64,000 bases of DNA from Chloroflexota bacterium (GCA_019873655.1 JAIOAU010000016.1:1-64000); one strand, 5' to 3'. Numbered from the stretch's first letter, positions 54,003 through 64,000 are shown. The notes: generated by a model not told the origin, from the letters alone. Program-made: numbers and translations.

Positions 54003-54856
54003 GGCTGTGGGAGCAGTTCCTGCGGCGGGAAGACGCGCAAGACGGTGAAATCCACCCAGAACAGGGCTTTCGTGTTCGGGACGGCCTCCAGGATGGCGCG
54101 GCCGATCTCGCCGGGCGGGTCTTGCAACTGGCTCCACCAGGGCGTATCGGAGGGGTAGCCGAATTGATAGCCGACCGGCGCGGGGGCAAAGTGGTCGCCC
54201 CACTCTTTGAAGTAGGCGATCATCGAGTCGAAACTGTCGAATTGCTGGCGGTCGTTGATGAAAACCAGGCCGTCGCGGTAGGTCGGCGGCATCCAGGCGA
54301 TTTCCCAATGCTTGAGGAACAGGCGGTAGTCGCGGTCGTGGGCGCGGACGGCGCGCACCCAGGCGGCGGCGACCTCGTCGCTGATCGGCACGCCCTCCGA
54401 ACCGAGCGGGGTCTGATACCACTCCACGTCCACGCCGAAGCCGATGACGCAGCGGTGGTGGCGGTATTGGGTCAGGACCAGGTCGATGACCTCGTCCATG
54501 TCGGCCTTGCCCGGCTCGACTTGCAGCCAGACCTGGATGCCACGTTCATCGAACAGGTCGAGATAGGCTTCGTTCATGTCGATCACGCCGCAGTGGATGA
54601 GCGGGTCTTCGGCCTGGCAGGGGAAGTTGAGATAGGTGCCGTCTCCATAGATGCCGCCGATGATCCAGACGGCCTGGGGCGTCGCGCCGGGGAAGCGGGC
54701 GGCCATCGCCTCGCCGACCGCGGCCCAGTACTCCGGGCCGGGGTTCATGCCCGGGCCGGTGGTCGAGTAACGGAAGCCGGCGCCCAGGCCGGGCTCGGCG
54801 GGCCGGCAGGCGGCGAGCAGGAAGAGCAAGGAGAGGAAACCGAGCAGACGTTTCAT
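53999..54856 (-). CDS. Predicted lipoprotein, tandem paralogue B
   Basis: A 285-residue protein with a lipoprotein signal (MKRLLGFLSLLFLLAACRP, lipobox LAAC with Cys17). The mature part starts with GLGAGFRYSTTGPGMNPGPEYW, near-identical in layout to its neighbour at 54871. Conserved segments VWLQVEPGKADM, VIGFGVDVEWY (acidic Asp-Val-Glu-Trp) and MPPTYRDGLVFINDRQQF look like a TIM-barrel hydrolase-like fold with possible acidic active-site residues. I do not recognise a named family. A surface glycan or peptide role is possible given the lipid anchor. Confidence 0.72.
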   Translation of the reverse strand: MKRLLGFLSLLFLLAACRPAEPGLGAGFRYSTTGPGMNPGPEYWAAVGEAMAARFPGATPQAVWIIGGIYGDGTYLNFPCQAEDPLIHCGVIDMNEAYLDLFDERGIQVWLQVEPGKADMDEVIDLVLTQYRHHRCVIGFGVDVEWYQTPLGSEGVPISDEVAAAWVRAVRAHDRDYRLFLKHWEIAWMPPTYRDGLVFINDRQQFDSFDSMIAYFKEWGDHFAPAPVGYQFGYPSDTPWWSQLQDPPGEIGRAILEAVPNTKALFWVDFTVLRVFPPQELLPQP

Positions 54857-54870
54857 GGAAAGGTTCTCTT

Positions 54871-55719
54871 TTATGGACCGGGCGGGAAGACATCCAGGAC
54901 GGTGAAATCCACCCAGAACAGCGCGCTGGTATTGGGGACCGCGGCCAGGATGGCGCGGCCGATCTCGCCGGGCGGATCGGCCAGTTGACTCCACCAGGGA
55001 CGGTCGGCGGGGTATCCGTATTGGAAGGCGACCGGCGCGGGGGCGAAGGTTTCGCCCCAGACGGCGAATTCGGCCGTCATTTGTTCGAGCGATTCGAACT
55101 GCTGGCTGTCATCTACGAAGACGATGCCGTCGCGGTAAGTCGGCGGCATCCAGTTGATGTCCCAGTGTTTGAGGAACAACAGGTAGCGGCGGTCGTGGGC
55201 GCGGACGGCCTGCACCCAGCGGCGGGCCTCTTCGTCCGTGACCGGCGTGCCTTGGGCCGAACCATCCGACTTGTACCATTCCACATCCACGCCGAAGCCG
55301 ATGACGCAGCGGTGGCGGCCATACCGGCCCAGGACGAGGTCGATCAGTTCGACCACGTCGGCGTTGCCCGGCTCAACTTGCAGCCAGACCTGAACGCCGC
55401 GCCGGTCGAACAGGTCGAGGGCCGCCTCGTTCATGTCGGCGTAGGTGAAGGTGATGTTGGGGTCATCGGTCTCGACCGGGAAGTTGAGGAACGTCCCTCT
55501 GCCGGTGAAATTGCCGACGATCCAGATGGCCTGGGGCGTCGCGCCGGGGAAGCGGGCGGCCATCGCCTCGCCGACCGCGGCCCAGTACTCCGGGCCAGGG
55601 TTGGTGGGCGGGCCGTAGGTCGAGAAGCGAAAGCCGGCGCCCAGGCCGGGTTCGGCCGGTTTGGGGACGCAGCCGGCCAGCAGCAACAGGATGAAGGGGA
55701 AAAGATGGAAATATTTCAC
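54871..55719 (-). CDS. Predicted lipoprotein, tandem paralogue A
   Basis: A 282-residue protein. A GTG start at 55719 is favoured: GGGAGG lies six bases upstream and it gives a compact lipoprotein signal (KYFHLFPFILLLLAGC, lipobox LLAG-Cys). An earlier in-frame start at 55746 would add nine residues but overlap the operator. The mature protein is roughly two-thirds identical by eye to paralogue B, sharing GPEYWAAVGEAMAARFPGATPQ, VDVEWY and DPPGEIGRAIL. It is the first gene of the lipoprotein/TIM-barrel/prenyl-synthase series. Confidence 0.72.
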   Translation of the reverse strand: MKYFHLFPFILLLLAGCVPKPAEPGLGAGFRFSTYGPPTNPGPEYWAAVGEAMAARFPGATPQAIWIVGNFTGRGTFLNFPVETDDPNITFTYADMNEAALDLFDRRGVQVWLQVEPGNADVVELIDLVLGRYGRHRCVIGFGVDVEWYKSDGSAQGTPVTDEEARRWVQAVRAHDRRYLLFLKHWDINWMPPTYRDGIVFVDDSQQFESLEQMTAEFAVWGETFAPAPVAFQYGYPADRPWWSQLADPPGEIGRAILAAVPNTSALFWVDFTVLDVFPPGP

Positions 55720-55746
55720 GAGGTTCCTCCCTGATTGAGTGTCCAT

Positions 55747-55774
55747 CCCGCAATGTAACCGGTTACATCGCGGG
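55747..55774. promoter_or_regulatory. LacI-type operator
   Basis: ATGTAACCGGTTACAT is a perfect 16-base palindrome (55753-55768) and the dyad extends to 28 bases with one mismatched pair. The TGTAACCGGTTACA core with central CG is the form bound by many LacI-family repressors. It lies 28 bases upstream of the lipoprotein start, well placed for repression. Confidence 0.65.
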
Positions 55775-55782
55775 GATAAAAG

Positions 55783-55803
55783 TACGTCTCGGCGCGAGAC
55801 GTA
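55783..55803. repeat. Perfect inverted repeat 1 upstream of the lipoprotein operon
   Basis: TACGTCTCG (55783-55791) and CGAGACGTA (55795-55803) form a perfect 9-bp dyad around GCG. It could be a protein-binding site or an RNA hairpin in the leader. Confidence 0.7.
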
Positions 55804-55821
55804 TGAAACATGGATGTTTCA
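55804..55821. repeat. Perfect inverted repeat 2 upstream of the lipoprotein operon
   Basis: TGAAACAT (55804-55811) and ATGTTTCA (55814-55821) are complementary across two bases, directly adjoining the previous repeat. A minus-strand TACAAT (55822-55827) immediately precedes it and may be the -10 box, which would put this dyad at the transcription start. Confidence 0.65.
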
Positions 55822-55863
55822 ATTGTATCATGATTTCAGCGACCCGGCCCTCCAAGGGCTGTA

Positions 55864-55892
55864 GTAGGACAACTCTTGAAGAGTTGTCCTAC
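55864..55892. repeat. Long perfect palindrome downstream of fni
   Basis: GTAGGACAACTCTT (55864-55877) and its complement (55879-55892) flank one base: 14-bp arms. It starts 16 bases past the fni stop. No T-run follows on the minus strand, so it may be a mobile palindromic repeat or an mRNA 3' end stabiliser rather than a terminator. Confidence 0.75.
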
Positions 55893-55908
55893 AGTGCGTG
55901 CGTATCCT

Positions 55909-56946
55909 TCAAGCCGGATCCCGCCTGACGAGTTTGCCGGGCAGGTCGGTCAGGCGGGCGGCCCCGGCGGCGAACATGGCGACCTGAATTTGGCGGCGGG
56001 TCAGGGCGAGCATTTCGACCGCCTTCTCTTCGGAGACGGCGGCGGCTTTCAGGAACGGCCCGGCCATGCCGCCCAGCGTCGCGCCCAGGGCAATGCATTT
56101 GGCAATGTCCAGCCCGTCCTTCAGCCCGCCGCTGGCGAAGACGGTCATCTCCGGCGCGACTTTCTTGACGTGGAGGAGCGACTCGGCGGTGGGAATGCCC
56201 CAGCCGACGAAGGTCGCTGCCAGTTGACGGGTGAATTCGTCGGGGGCGCGGTGCATCTCGACCTGCGACCAGGAGGTGCCGCCCGCCCCGGCCACGTCGA
56301 TGGCGGCCACGCCGCATTCGGCCAGCCGCTTGGCCGTCTCCTCCGAAATGCCCCAGCCGACCTCTTTGACGATGACCGGCGTCTCCAGGGCTTTGCAGAT
56401 GGCCTCGATTTTCTTTGCCAGGCCGGCGAAGTTCGTGTCGCCGCCCGCCTGGACGGCTTCCTGCAGGGGGTTGAGGTGCAGAATCAAGGCGTCGGCAGCG
56501 ATCATGTCCACGGCGCGGCGGCACTCGTCGGGGCCGTAGCCGTAGTTCAGTTGGACTGCGCCCAGGTTGGCGAAGAGCAGGAGGTCCGGGGCGGCCTGGC
56601 GGGCGACGGCGAAGGTGGCGGCCAGTTCGGGGTGTTCGAGGGCGGCGCGTTGACTGCCGACGCCCATCGCCGCGCCGACGGCCTGGGCGGCGGCGGCCAG
56701 GCGGCGGTTGATTTCGCCCGCCTCGGGGGCGCCGCCGGTCATCGAGGAGATCAGAATCGGGGCGGCGAGTTTCTTACCGAACAGGGTCAGGGAGGTGTCC
56801 ACCGCCTCCAGGTCCAGTTCGGGCAGGGCCTGGTGGACGAAGCGGTAGTGTTCCAGGCCGCTGGTCAGGGCCGAGCGCACATCCTGTTCGAGGTTGATTT
56901 TGATGTGGTCGGCTTTGCGTTGGTCAATGGGCGCAACTTTTGACAT
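55909..56946 (-). CDS. fni: Isopentenyl-diphosphate delta-isomerase, type II
   Basis: A 345-residue FMN enzyme. It begins [25 protein letters not shown] is the type II signature. [22 protein letters not shown], the GVGSQRAAL loop, [11 protein letters not shown] and VKEVGWGIS (FMN/substrate contacts) follow. It isomerises IPP and DMAPP with reduced FMN and Mg. The ATG at 56946 is favoured; upstream residues in frame are not conserved. It feeds the prenyl synthase at 51807 and is divergent from acpP. Confidence 0.94.
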   Translation of the reverse strand: MSKVAPIDQRKADHIKINLEQDVRSALTSGLEHYRFVHQALPELDLEAVDTSLTLFGKKLAAPILISSMTGGAPEAGEINRRLAAAAQAVGAAMGVGSQRAALEHPELAATFAVARQAAPDLLLFANLGAVQLNYGYGPDECRRAVDMIAADALILHLNPLQEAVQAGGDTNFAGLAKKIEAICKALETPVIVKEVGWGISEETAKRLAECGVAAIDVAGAGGTSWSQVEMHRAPDEFTRQLAATFVGWGIPTAESLLHVKKVAPEMTVFASGGLKDGLDIAKCIALGATLGGMAGPFLKAAAVSEEKAVEMLALTRRQIQVAMFAAGAARLTDLPGKLVRRDPA

Positions 56947-56970
56947 CGTTTTGTGTTCCTGTCTGTGAGT

Positions 56971-56976
56971 ATTATA
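56971..56976 (-). promoter_or_regulatory. Candidate -10 box of fni
   Basis: A perfect TATAAT on the minus strand, 25 bases before the fni ATG, without a good -35. It lies about 20 bases from the acpP promoter on the other strand, so the two polymerases would compete for one short region. Confidence 0.45.
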
Positions 56977-56997
56977 CTGGCAGTTTCCCGTCATGGG

Positions 56998-57025
56998 TTG
57001 ACAGGCGGGGAGGAATGATTACAAT
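56998..57025 (+). promoter_or_regulatory. Sigma-70 promoter of acpP
   Basis: A consensus TTGACA (56998-57003) and TACAAT (57020-57025) with a 16-base spacer, then AAAGGAGG five bases before the ATG. It is one of the strongest promoters in the window, as expected for a housekeeping ACP. Confidence 0.8.
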
Positions 57026-57053
57026 ATGCTCGTTAAATTCAAAGGAGGAAGGT

Positions 57054-57287
57054 ATGGCAGATACTTTCGAAGAAGTCAAGGCTGTGATCGTTGATTTGTT
57101 GGGCGTGGACGCCTCCAAGGTCACCCCGGAAGCCCGCTTTCGCGAGGACCTGGAAGCCGATTCCCTCGACCTGGTCGAATTGATCATGAAGTTCGAGGAC
57201 GTGTTCGGGGCCGAGATCTCCGACGAAGACGCCCAGAAGATCGTCACGGTCGGGGACGCGGTCGCCTACATCGACTCGCATAAATAA
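57054..57287 (+). CDS. acpP: Acyl carrier protein (fatty-acid synthesis)
   Basis: A 77-residue acidic protein of exact AcpP length and pattern: [19 protein letters not shown], then [14 protein letters not shown] with the phosphopantetheine Ser in DSLDLVE, and an [20 protein letters not shown] ending. It is the housekeeping carrier of fatty-acid synthesis, in contrast to the ACP of the 188-4392 operon. It is monocistronic here, ending in a strong terminator. The frame is open upstream, but the AAAGGAGG before 57054 settles the start. Confidence 0.96.
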   Translation: MADTFEEVKAVIVDLLGVDASKVTPEARFREDLEADSLDLVELIMKFEDVFGAEISDEDAQKIVTVGDAVAYIDSHK

Positions 57288-57316
57288 TCCTCCCGACGAA
57301 GAAAGTCCCGAAATCG

Positions 57317-57348
57317 AAAGAGTCGCCCTGCGCGGGCGACTCTTTTTT
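57317..57348 (+). terminator. Strong terminator of acpP (possibly bidirectional)
   Basis: A 12-bp stem (57317-57328 with 57334-57345, 5-base loop) runs into six T residues. It is 29 bases past the acpP stop and 14 bases past the convergent sucD stop, so it may serve both. Confidence 0.9.
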
Positions 57349-57361
57349 GTGGAGGAGGAAG

Positions 57362-58225
<864 letters not shown>

Positions 58226-58235
58226 TTCGGCCTCC

Positions 58236-59369
58236 TTATGCTTGCGCGGCCGCGACGGCCTTGCGGGCCGCGTCGGCCAGGGTTTCAGCGGTGATCATCT
58301 TGGCGTCGGCCAGCAGGCGACGGCCTTCTTCGGCGTTGGTGCCGACCAGGCGGACGACCATCGGGATGTTGGGTTGGACTTCGGCCATGGCGGCCAGAAT
58401 GCCTTTGGCCACCTCGTCGCAGCGGGTGATGCCGCCGAAGACGTTGAACAGGATGGCTTTGACGTTCTTATCGGAGAGGATGATGCGCAGGGCGGCTGCG
58501 ACTTTCTCGGCGCTGGCGCCGCCGCCGATGTCGAGGAAGTTGGCCGGTTCGCCGCCGAACAGTTTGACGATGTCCATGGTGGTCATCGCCAGTCCTGCGC
58601 CGTTGACCATGCAGCCGATGTTGCCGTCCAGTTTGATGAACGAGAGGCCGTATTTGCGCGCCTCGGTTTCGGCGGGGGCTTCCTCGTCCACGTCGCGCAT
58701 CTCGGCCAGGTCGGGATGGCGGAAGAGGGCGTTGTCGTCGATGAGCATCTTGCCGTCCACGGCCAGCAGGCTCTTTTCCTTCAGGATGACGAGGGGGTTG
58801 ATTTCGGCCAGGGTGGCGTCGCATTCGACGTAGGCCCGCCACAGTCCGTGACAGATTTCGATGAACTGTTTCCAGTATTCCTTGGGCAGGTCGATGCCGA
58901 TGGCGATGTCGCGCGCCTGATAGTCGCGCAGACCCAGGAGGGGATCGATGTGGACTTTGATGATCTTTTCGGGGTGGGTGCGGGCGACCTCTTCGATGTC
59001 CACGCCGCCGGCAGCGGAGGCCATCAGGACCGGACGCCGGGCAGCGCGGTCGTTGGTGATGCCCAGGTAGATTTCCTGATCGATGTTGGCGGCCGGATCG
59101 ACCAGCACCTTGCGCACCGGCAGGCCCTTGATTTCCATGCCCAGAATCTGGGTGGCGACCTCTTCGGCTTCCTTGGGGCTTTTGGCCAGGCGGATGCCGC
59201 CCGCCTTGCCGCGTCCGCCCACCAGGACCTGGGATTTGACGACCACGCGGCCGCCGAGTTCCTCGGCGATCTGCCGCGCTTCGCTAGCGGTCGAGGCAAC
59301 CCGTCCTTTCGGAATCGGGATGCCGTACCTGGCGAAGATTTGTTTCGACTGATATTCATGAAGTTTCAT
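58236..59369 (-). CDS. sucC: Succinate-CoA ligase, beta subunit
   Basis: A 377-residue ATP-grasp subunit. It begins [22 protein letters not shown], has [17 protein letters not shown] (nucleotide-binding loop), [23 protein letters not shown] and [15 protein letters not shown], and ends with [17 protein letters not shown]. The ATG at 59369 gives the standard N-terminus; a start ten codons earlier is possible but adds unconserved residues. Together with sucD it forms a simple two-gene operon. Confidence 0.95.
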   Translation of the reverse strand: MKLHEYQSKQIFARYGIPIPKGRVASTASEARQIAEELGGRVVVKSQVLVGGRGKAGGIRLAKSPKEAEEVATQILGMEIKGLPVRKVLVDPAANIDQEIYLGITNDRAARRPVLMASAAGGVDIEEVARTHPEKIIKVHIDPLLGLRDYQARDIAIGIDLPKEYWKQFIEICHGLWRAYVECDATLAEINPLVILKEKSLLAVDGKMLIDDNALFRHPDLAEMRDVDEEAPAETEARKYGLSFIKLDGNIGCMVNGAGLAMTTMDIVKLFGGEPANFLDIGGGASAEKVAAALRIILSDKNVKAILFNVFGGITRCDEVAKGILAAMAEVQPNIPMVVRLVGTNAEEGRRLLADAKMITAETLADAARKAVAAAQA

Positions 59370-59407
59370 GGGTTCGATTCTCCCAAAAAGGGTTTCCAAG
59401 CGGGGGG

Positions 59408-59436
59408 ATTATACCACCCGCTTCATGGCCGGTCAT
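59408..59436 (-). promoter_or_regulatory. Sigma-70 promoter of sucCD
   Basis: ATGACC (59431-59436; 4 of 6 to consensus) and TATAAT (59408-59413) on the minus strand, 17 bases apart, 38 bases before the sucC start. Confidence 0.65.
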
Positions 59437-59472
59437 CTGTCATTCTACATACAAAGCGCATGAGAAAATTAC

Positions 59473-59492
59473 CCAAAACCGGCTGGCCGGTT
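59473..59492 (-). terminator. Terminator of the GT-C/NHL gene
   Basis: On the minus strand AACCGGC and GCCGGTT form a tight hairpin that overlaps the gene's last base and runs into TTTTGGG. It is compact but plausible. Confidence 0.55.
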
Positions 59493-62400
59493 CAGGGAAC
59501 CGGGAACGCCGGCGGAGAGAAGCGCAGAATCAGGTTGTTGCGGGCGTCGGCGACCCAGACGCGCCCCTGCGAATCGACCGCTACGCCGGAGGCGACGCCG
59601 ATCCGCCCGCCGCCCGGCCATTCCTCGCCCCAGGCGCGCACGAACGAGCCTTCGGCGTCGAATTGCAGGACGCGCCCGGCGTCGGGGTCGGTGACGTAGA
59701 CGTTGCCCTGGGCGTCCACGGCCAGGTAGGGCTTGTTGTCGAGCGATTGGCCGTACCAGCCGGAGAAATCCCACAGGGCGGCGGCGTAGAAGGCCGGGGC
59801 CTGAGGGTCGAGGCCGGGGACGAAAATCTGAATGCGCTGGTTCCAGGTGTCGGCAATGTAAATCTGGCCCGCGGCGTCGATGGCGATGCCGACCGGTTCG
59901 TTGAATTGACCGGCCAGCGCGCCGCCGCTGCCGAAGGATGTCAGGTGCGCGCCGTTCTCGTCATAGACTAGGACGCGCTTGTTGCCGGTGTCCACCACAT
60001 AAACGCGTCCGAGCGCGTCCACGGCGATGCCGCGCGGCCCCCAGTAACCGTAGGGATCGCTGGTCTGGCCGAAGCCGGGATGCCCCCACTGGGTGAGGAA
60101 CGCGCCCTCGGCGGTGAAGACCTGGACGCGGTGATTCCAGGTGTCGGCTACATAGACGCGGCGTCCGTCGGGAGAGACGGCCACGTCCCAGGGTTCGTTG
60201 AACGCGCCGGGGGCGGTGGGGTCGAGGCCGAATCCGCCCCAGGTATGGAGGAGTTCGCCCTCGGGGCTGAAGTGCTGGATGCGGTGATTGCGCGAATCGG
60301 CCACGTACAGACTGTCGTCGGGGGCGACGGCCAGGCCGCGCGGGGCATTCAAGAGGCCGGGGGCGCCGATGCGCAGGTCGGGGGGCAGGGGGATGAGGCC
60401 GCTGGCGTAGGGATCGGGCTGGAGGACGACCGGCGTGGCGGCGCCGTATTCCCAAATCTGCTCGGCCAGGTCTTTGCGGACGTAGAGGCGCATGCGGGCG
60501 GAGGGCGCCCAGTTTTCGGCCGTCAGGTTGACGCGGCCGGTGTAGGCGGCGTAGGCGCGGAAGTCGCGGTCCAGCCAGATGTCCAGCAGGGCCTGACGCA
60601 GGGCGGGGGTGGTCAGGGCCTCTTTCAGGCGCGCCCAGGTCAGGTTGTAGTAGTCCATGTCCGGCCAGACCATGCGGATGTACTCGAAGGCGCGGTAATC
60701 GCTTCCGAGGAGGACGTCTGCTTCGCCGAAGTGACTCTCATCCACCAGGATGATGGGTGTTTCGCGCAGGCTGGCGTCGGGGCTGGAGAAGACGCGCAGG
60801 TTGGAATAATGACGAAGATACCAGGTGAACGGCCAGGAGGTGCCGTAGCCGGTGCCGGCGTTGTCGTAGGCGATGGGGATGCTGTGATCCGCGCCGTAGG
60901 TGCGGTAGGAGAGGGTCTCGATTTGCGCCATGACCTGCCGCACGCCGCCCGCGCCGTGAGCATAGACCAGGTACTCGTTGGCCTGGTCGTAGTTGACGAA
61001 GGCGGCGCGGAACGCGGCGCGCCCGGTCAGGACGGCCAGCAGGCCGAAGAAGGCCAGCGTCCCCAGGCGCAGACTCCCGGCGCGTCCCAGGCGGAGGACC
61101 GCCGCCGCGCCGAGGGCCGCGGTCAGGATGGAGGCCAGGAAGCGGCCGGTGGCCTGCAACTGGACCAGTTCCTTGCCCTGGAAGGGCAGGTCCACGCCGA
61201 GCAGTTGGAACAGGGCGCGGAACAGACCGACGAACAGGACGAGCCAGGCGAGCAGAATCCAGCCGGCATGCCGGCGCCGAAGGTCGCCGCCCTCGATGAT
61301 TTTCCCCAGCGCCCAGCCGCTCAGCAGAATCATCGGCAGGGTGATGTGACAGGTCAGCCAGGGCATCTTTTCGCCGGCCAGGGTGTAGGCGGCGAAACTG
61401 CTCGCCGTCCACCAGAACAGGAGGGGCAGGAAGGGCGCGCTTTCGGCGGGCGGGGCGGACGCGCCTTCGGCGGCCGGGACGGGGGCGGGGCGCGCCCGGC
61501 GGAGCGCCAGGAACGCGGCCAGGACGACCCCCAGGGCGGGGAGGAATTCGTAGAGCGGAATCTGAATCAGCCCGTAGTAGTACCAGGGCTGGCCGCCGCG
61601 CCGGACCCCCTGCTGGGCCAGCCAGTGGCCGAGCGAGCCGACCGCGCCGGTGAAGAATCCGTCGGGGTTGGTGAACAGGCTGGTGTAGAAGAGGATGTAC
61701 ACACCCCAGAAGAGCAGGGCGTGTTTCCACCAGCGGGAGGCGTCCCAGGCCAGGCCGAGGCCGAGGGCGACGAGGGTCAGCAGGAGGAACAGGCGGCCGG
61801 TCACGGCCATGTCGCTCACCTGCCGCCACTCGAAGACGTTGAACACCTGGCCCAGGAAGGCGGACAGATTCCAGTCGGGGCGGAGCATGTCGTAGTAGGC
61901 GATCGGGTCGCGGCCGAGCATCCGCACCGGGAAGGGCGCCAGTTGCGGCAGGACAAACGTGCCGAGCAGGAGCAGCATGTCGAAGGCGCGCTCGCGGCGC
62001 AGGTTCGCCCAGCCGAAGCCGGCGACCAGCAGACCGGCGGCGGCCAGGAGGACGCCTCCCGCTGCCAGCCAGAGCAGGTTGGGGGTCGAGAGTCCGGCGG
62101 CGGCCGGGGCGGCCTCGGCGGCCGTCTCGCCGGGGATGACCGTCTCGGCCTGGACGGGTTCGGCGGATTCGGCCGCTTTTTCGGCTGCGCTTGCGCCTAA
62201 CGCCCCGCCGATCAGCAGGATGCCCGCCGCCAGGACGAGGAGGAAGGCGATGCGCAGTTTGGGTTTCGGCCAGGCCGGGCGCGTCACGCGTTCAATGAGA
62301 TAGGCGGCCAGGAAGAGCAGGGCCTGGGCCGTGTAAATGAAGGCCGTCTCTTTGGCGGTGAAGTGCAGGACGGTGGCGGCGGTCAGGAGGTAGAGATAGC

Positions 62401-62917
62401 GCTGGCGGCCGGTCTCCAGGTAGCGCAGGATGGCGTAGAGGGTCAGCACGCCGAACAGGCCGACGAAGGCCTCGTTGCGGGCGTAGCGTCCGTAGTAGAG
62501 CATGTAGGGCGAGAGGACCATCAGGCCGGCGGCGAGCAGCGCGCCGGAGCGGCCGAGGTAGCGCCGCCATTTCCAGAGGACCAGCACGGTCAGGACGCTG
62601 GCGACGGCGTGCGGCAGGCGGGCGGTGAAGTCGTTGTCGCCGAGCAGGAGGTAGGTGGCGGCGATGAGATGGAACTGAAGCGGCCCGTGCGTGCCGGGCG
62701 AGTGACGGTAGCCCTGGCCCTCGGAATAGGTCCAGGCGTAGTAAACGTGCAGGCCCTCGTCATGGCTGATGACGCGCTCGCCGAGGCGGTAGAAGCGGGT
62801 GAAGACGGCGGCCAGCAGGAGCAGGGCGAACAGGACGATTTCGCGCCGCAGACGCGGGAACCGGGGATGGATGGGCTGGTCGAGCCAGGGGGCGGGGGAG
62901 GGGGAGTCGGTCGTCAT
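59492..62917 (-). CDS. GT-C membrane protein (GT39/Agl23-like) fused to an NHL beta-propeller
   Basis: An 1141-residue protein. Residues 30-650 hold roughly a dozen membrane helices. An early lumenal-loop motif ERVISHDEGLHVYYAW carries the Asp53-Glu54 pair typical of GT-C enzymes that use lipid-linked sugars. After an extracytoplasmic region (650-860), residues about 865-1141 form six NHL blades with repeated GLAVAPDDSLYVADSRNHRIQ-like units. The first part resembles the TIGR03663 family, called flippase-associated Agl23. The propeller is extracytoplasmic and may bind the acceptor or cell-wall polymer. A good promoter precedes it, but the bases before the ATG are pyrimidine-rich with no Shine-Dalgarno. 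Confidence 0.8.
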   Translation of the reverse strand: MTTDSPSPAPWLDQPIHPRFPRLRREIVLFALLLLAAVFTRFYRLGERVISHDEGLHVYYAWTYSEGQGYRHSPGTHGPLQFHLIAATYLLLGDNDFTARLPHAVASVLTVLVLWKWRRYLGRSGALLAAGLMVLSPYMLYYGRYARNEAFVGLFGVLTLYAILRYLETGRQRYLYLLTAATVLHFTAKETAFIYTAQALLFLAAYLIERVTRPAWPKPKLRIAFLLVLAAGILLIGGALGASAAEKAAESAEPVQAETVIPGETAAEAAPAAAGLSTPNLLWLAAGGVLLAAAGLLVAGFGWANLRRERAFDMLLLLGTFVLPQLAPFPVRMLGRDPIAYYDMLRPDWNLSAFLGQVFNVFEWRQVSDMAVTGRLFLLLTLVALGLGLAWDASRWWKHALLFWGVYILFYTSLFTNPDGFFTGAVGSLGHWLAQQGVRRGGQPWYYYGLIQIPLYEFLPALGVVLAAFLALRRARPAPVPAAEGASAPPAESAPFLPLLFWWTASSFAAYTLAGEKMPWLTCHITLPMILLSGWALGKIIEGGDLRRRHAGWILLAWLVLFVGLFRALFQLLGVDLPFQGKELVQLQATGRFLASILTAALGAAAVLRLGRAGSLRLGTLAFFGLLAVLTGRAAFRAAFVNYDQANEYLVYAHGAGGVRQVMAQIETLSYRTYGADHSIPIAYDNAGTGYGTSWPFTWYLRHYSNLRVFSSPDASLRETPIILVDESHFGEADVLLGSDYRAFEYIRMVWPDMDYYNLTWARLKEALTTPALRQALLDIWLDRDFRAYAAYTGRVNLTAENWAPSARMRLYVRKDLAEQIWEYGAATPVVLQPDPYASGLIPLPPDLRIGAPGLLNAPRGLAVAPDDSLYVADSRNHRIQHFSPEGELLHTWGGFGLDPTAPGAFNEPWDVAVSPDGRRVYVADTWNHRVQVFTAEGAFLTQWGHPGFGQTSDPYGYWGPRGIAVDALGRVYVVDTGNKRVLVYDENGAHLTSFGSGGALAGQFNEPVGIAIDAAGQIYIADTWNQRIQIFVPGLDPQAPAFYAAALWDFSGWYGQSLDNKPYLAVDAQGNVYVTDPDAGRVLQFDAEGSFVRAWGEEWPGGGRIGVASGVAVDSQGRVWVADARNNLILRFSPPAFPVP

Positions 62918-62949
62918 GGCGGGCCAGGAGGAAGGAAGAATGCGGACTG

Positions 62950-62978
62950 ACTATACTGCAAAGCGGACATTCTGACAA
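62950..62978 (-). promoter_or_regulatory. Sigma-70 promoter of the GT-C/NHL gene
   Basis: TTGTCA (62973-62978) and TATAGT (62950-62955) on the minus strand with a 17-base spacer, 33 bases before the ATG. Confidence 0.7.
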
Positions 62979-63061
62979 GCGGCGGTGAAGGCGGGACGCC
63001 AGACTGGCCCCGCACGATTTTTCGCATAGCCATCTCCCCTAAAGCAAAGCAAAACCAAAGC

Positions 63062-64000
<939 letters not shown>

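Noticed and set aside
52845-54422. TIM-barrel protein starting at 54422
   Set aside because: The extra residues lie within the lipoprotein gene in another frame; the ATGA overlap at 54002 is the standard junction here.
55864-55892. The fni-side palindrome as a classical terminator
   Set aside because: The stem is strong, but no T-run follows on the minus strand and the loop is a single base; kept as a repeat instead.

Overview
The window is GC-rich, densely packed bacterial DNA. Gene content points to the phylum Chloroflexota, probably class Anaerolineae: long multi-GAF sensor proteins, a folate-dependent TrmFO, a type II IPP isomerase, a GT-C/NHL fusion protein and tightly overlapping ATGA gene junctions. 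This is inferred from gene content and style; no rRNA is present. I found no CRISPR array, insertion sequence or phage gene. No stretch longer than 300 bases lacks a gene; the largest gap, 51522-51806, holds a tRNA promoter and an imperfect palindrome.

Left part (1-15 kb). An overlapping minus-strand operon (188-4392) encodes an acyl carrier protein, an SDR reductase, an AMP-forming acyl ligase, a GNAT-like protein and a polysaccharide deacetylase, which looks like a small acyl-tailoring pathway. Next come minus-strand hflX with a soluble histidine kinase and a small membrane protein, then a glutaminyl-cyclase-like M28 protein and trmFO. On the plus strand (9694-14650) a GAF kinase, a REC-GAF-kinase and a REC-winged-helix regulator overlap by ATGA.

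Centre (14.7-46.3 kb). This is the outstanding region: about 31.6 kb and 15 minus-strand genes, apparently one transcript. In order of transcription it encodes two single-domain response regulators, ten paralogous membrane GAF proteins that have varied input modules and no output domain, a ParA-type ATPase, an 1834-residue soluble hybrid histidine kinase (half a GAF, seven full GAFs, kinase, two REC domains), a threonine synthase fused to a REC domain, and an EamA-type permease. All ten sensors end in a segment resembling the first half of a GAF domain, while the kinase begins with the second half of one. I propose a multi-input sensory complex that converges on one kinase, may be positioned by ParA, and outputs in part to an amino-acid enzyme. 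The function is inferred; the architecture is read from the sequence.

Right part (46.4-64 kb). Carbon and lipid metabolism: a mutarotase-fold protein and transketolase (plus); a GH42 beta-galactosidase, tRNA-Gly(CCC), a polyprenyl synthase, a putative TIM-barrel protein and two tandem lipoprotein paralogues behind a LacI-type operator and a series of palindromes (minus); type II IPP isomerase divergent from acpP; sucCD; a GT-C membrane protein with a C-terminal NHL propeller; and rlmN, which runs off the right edge.
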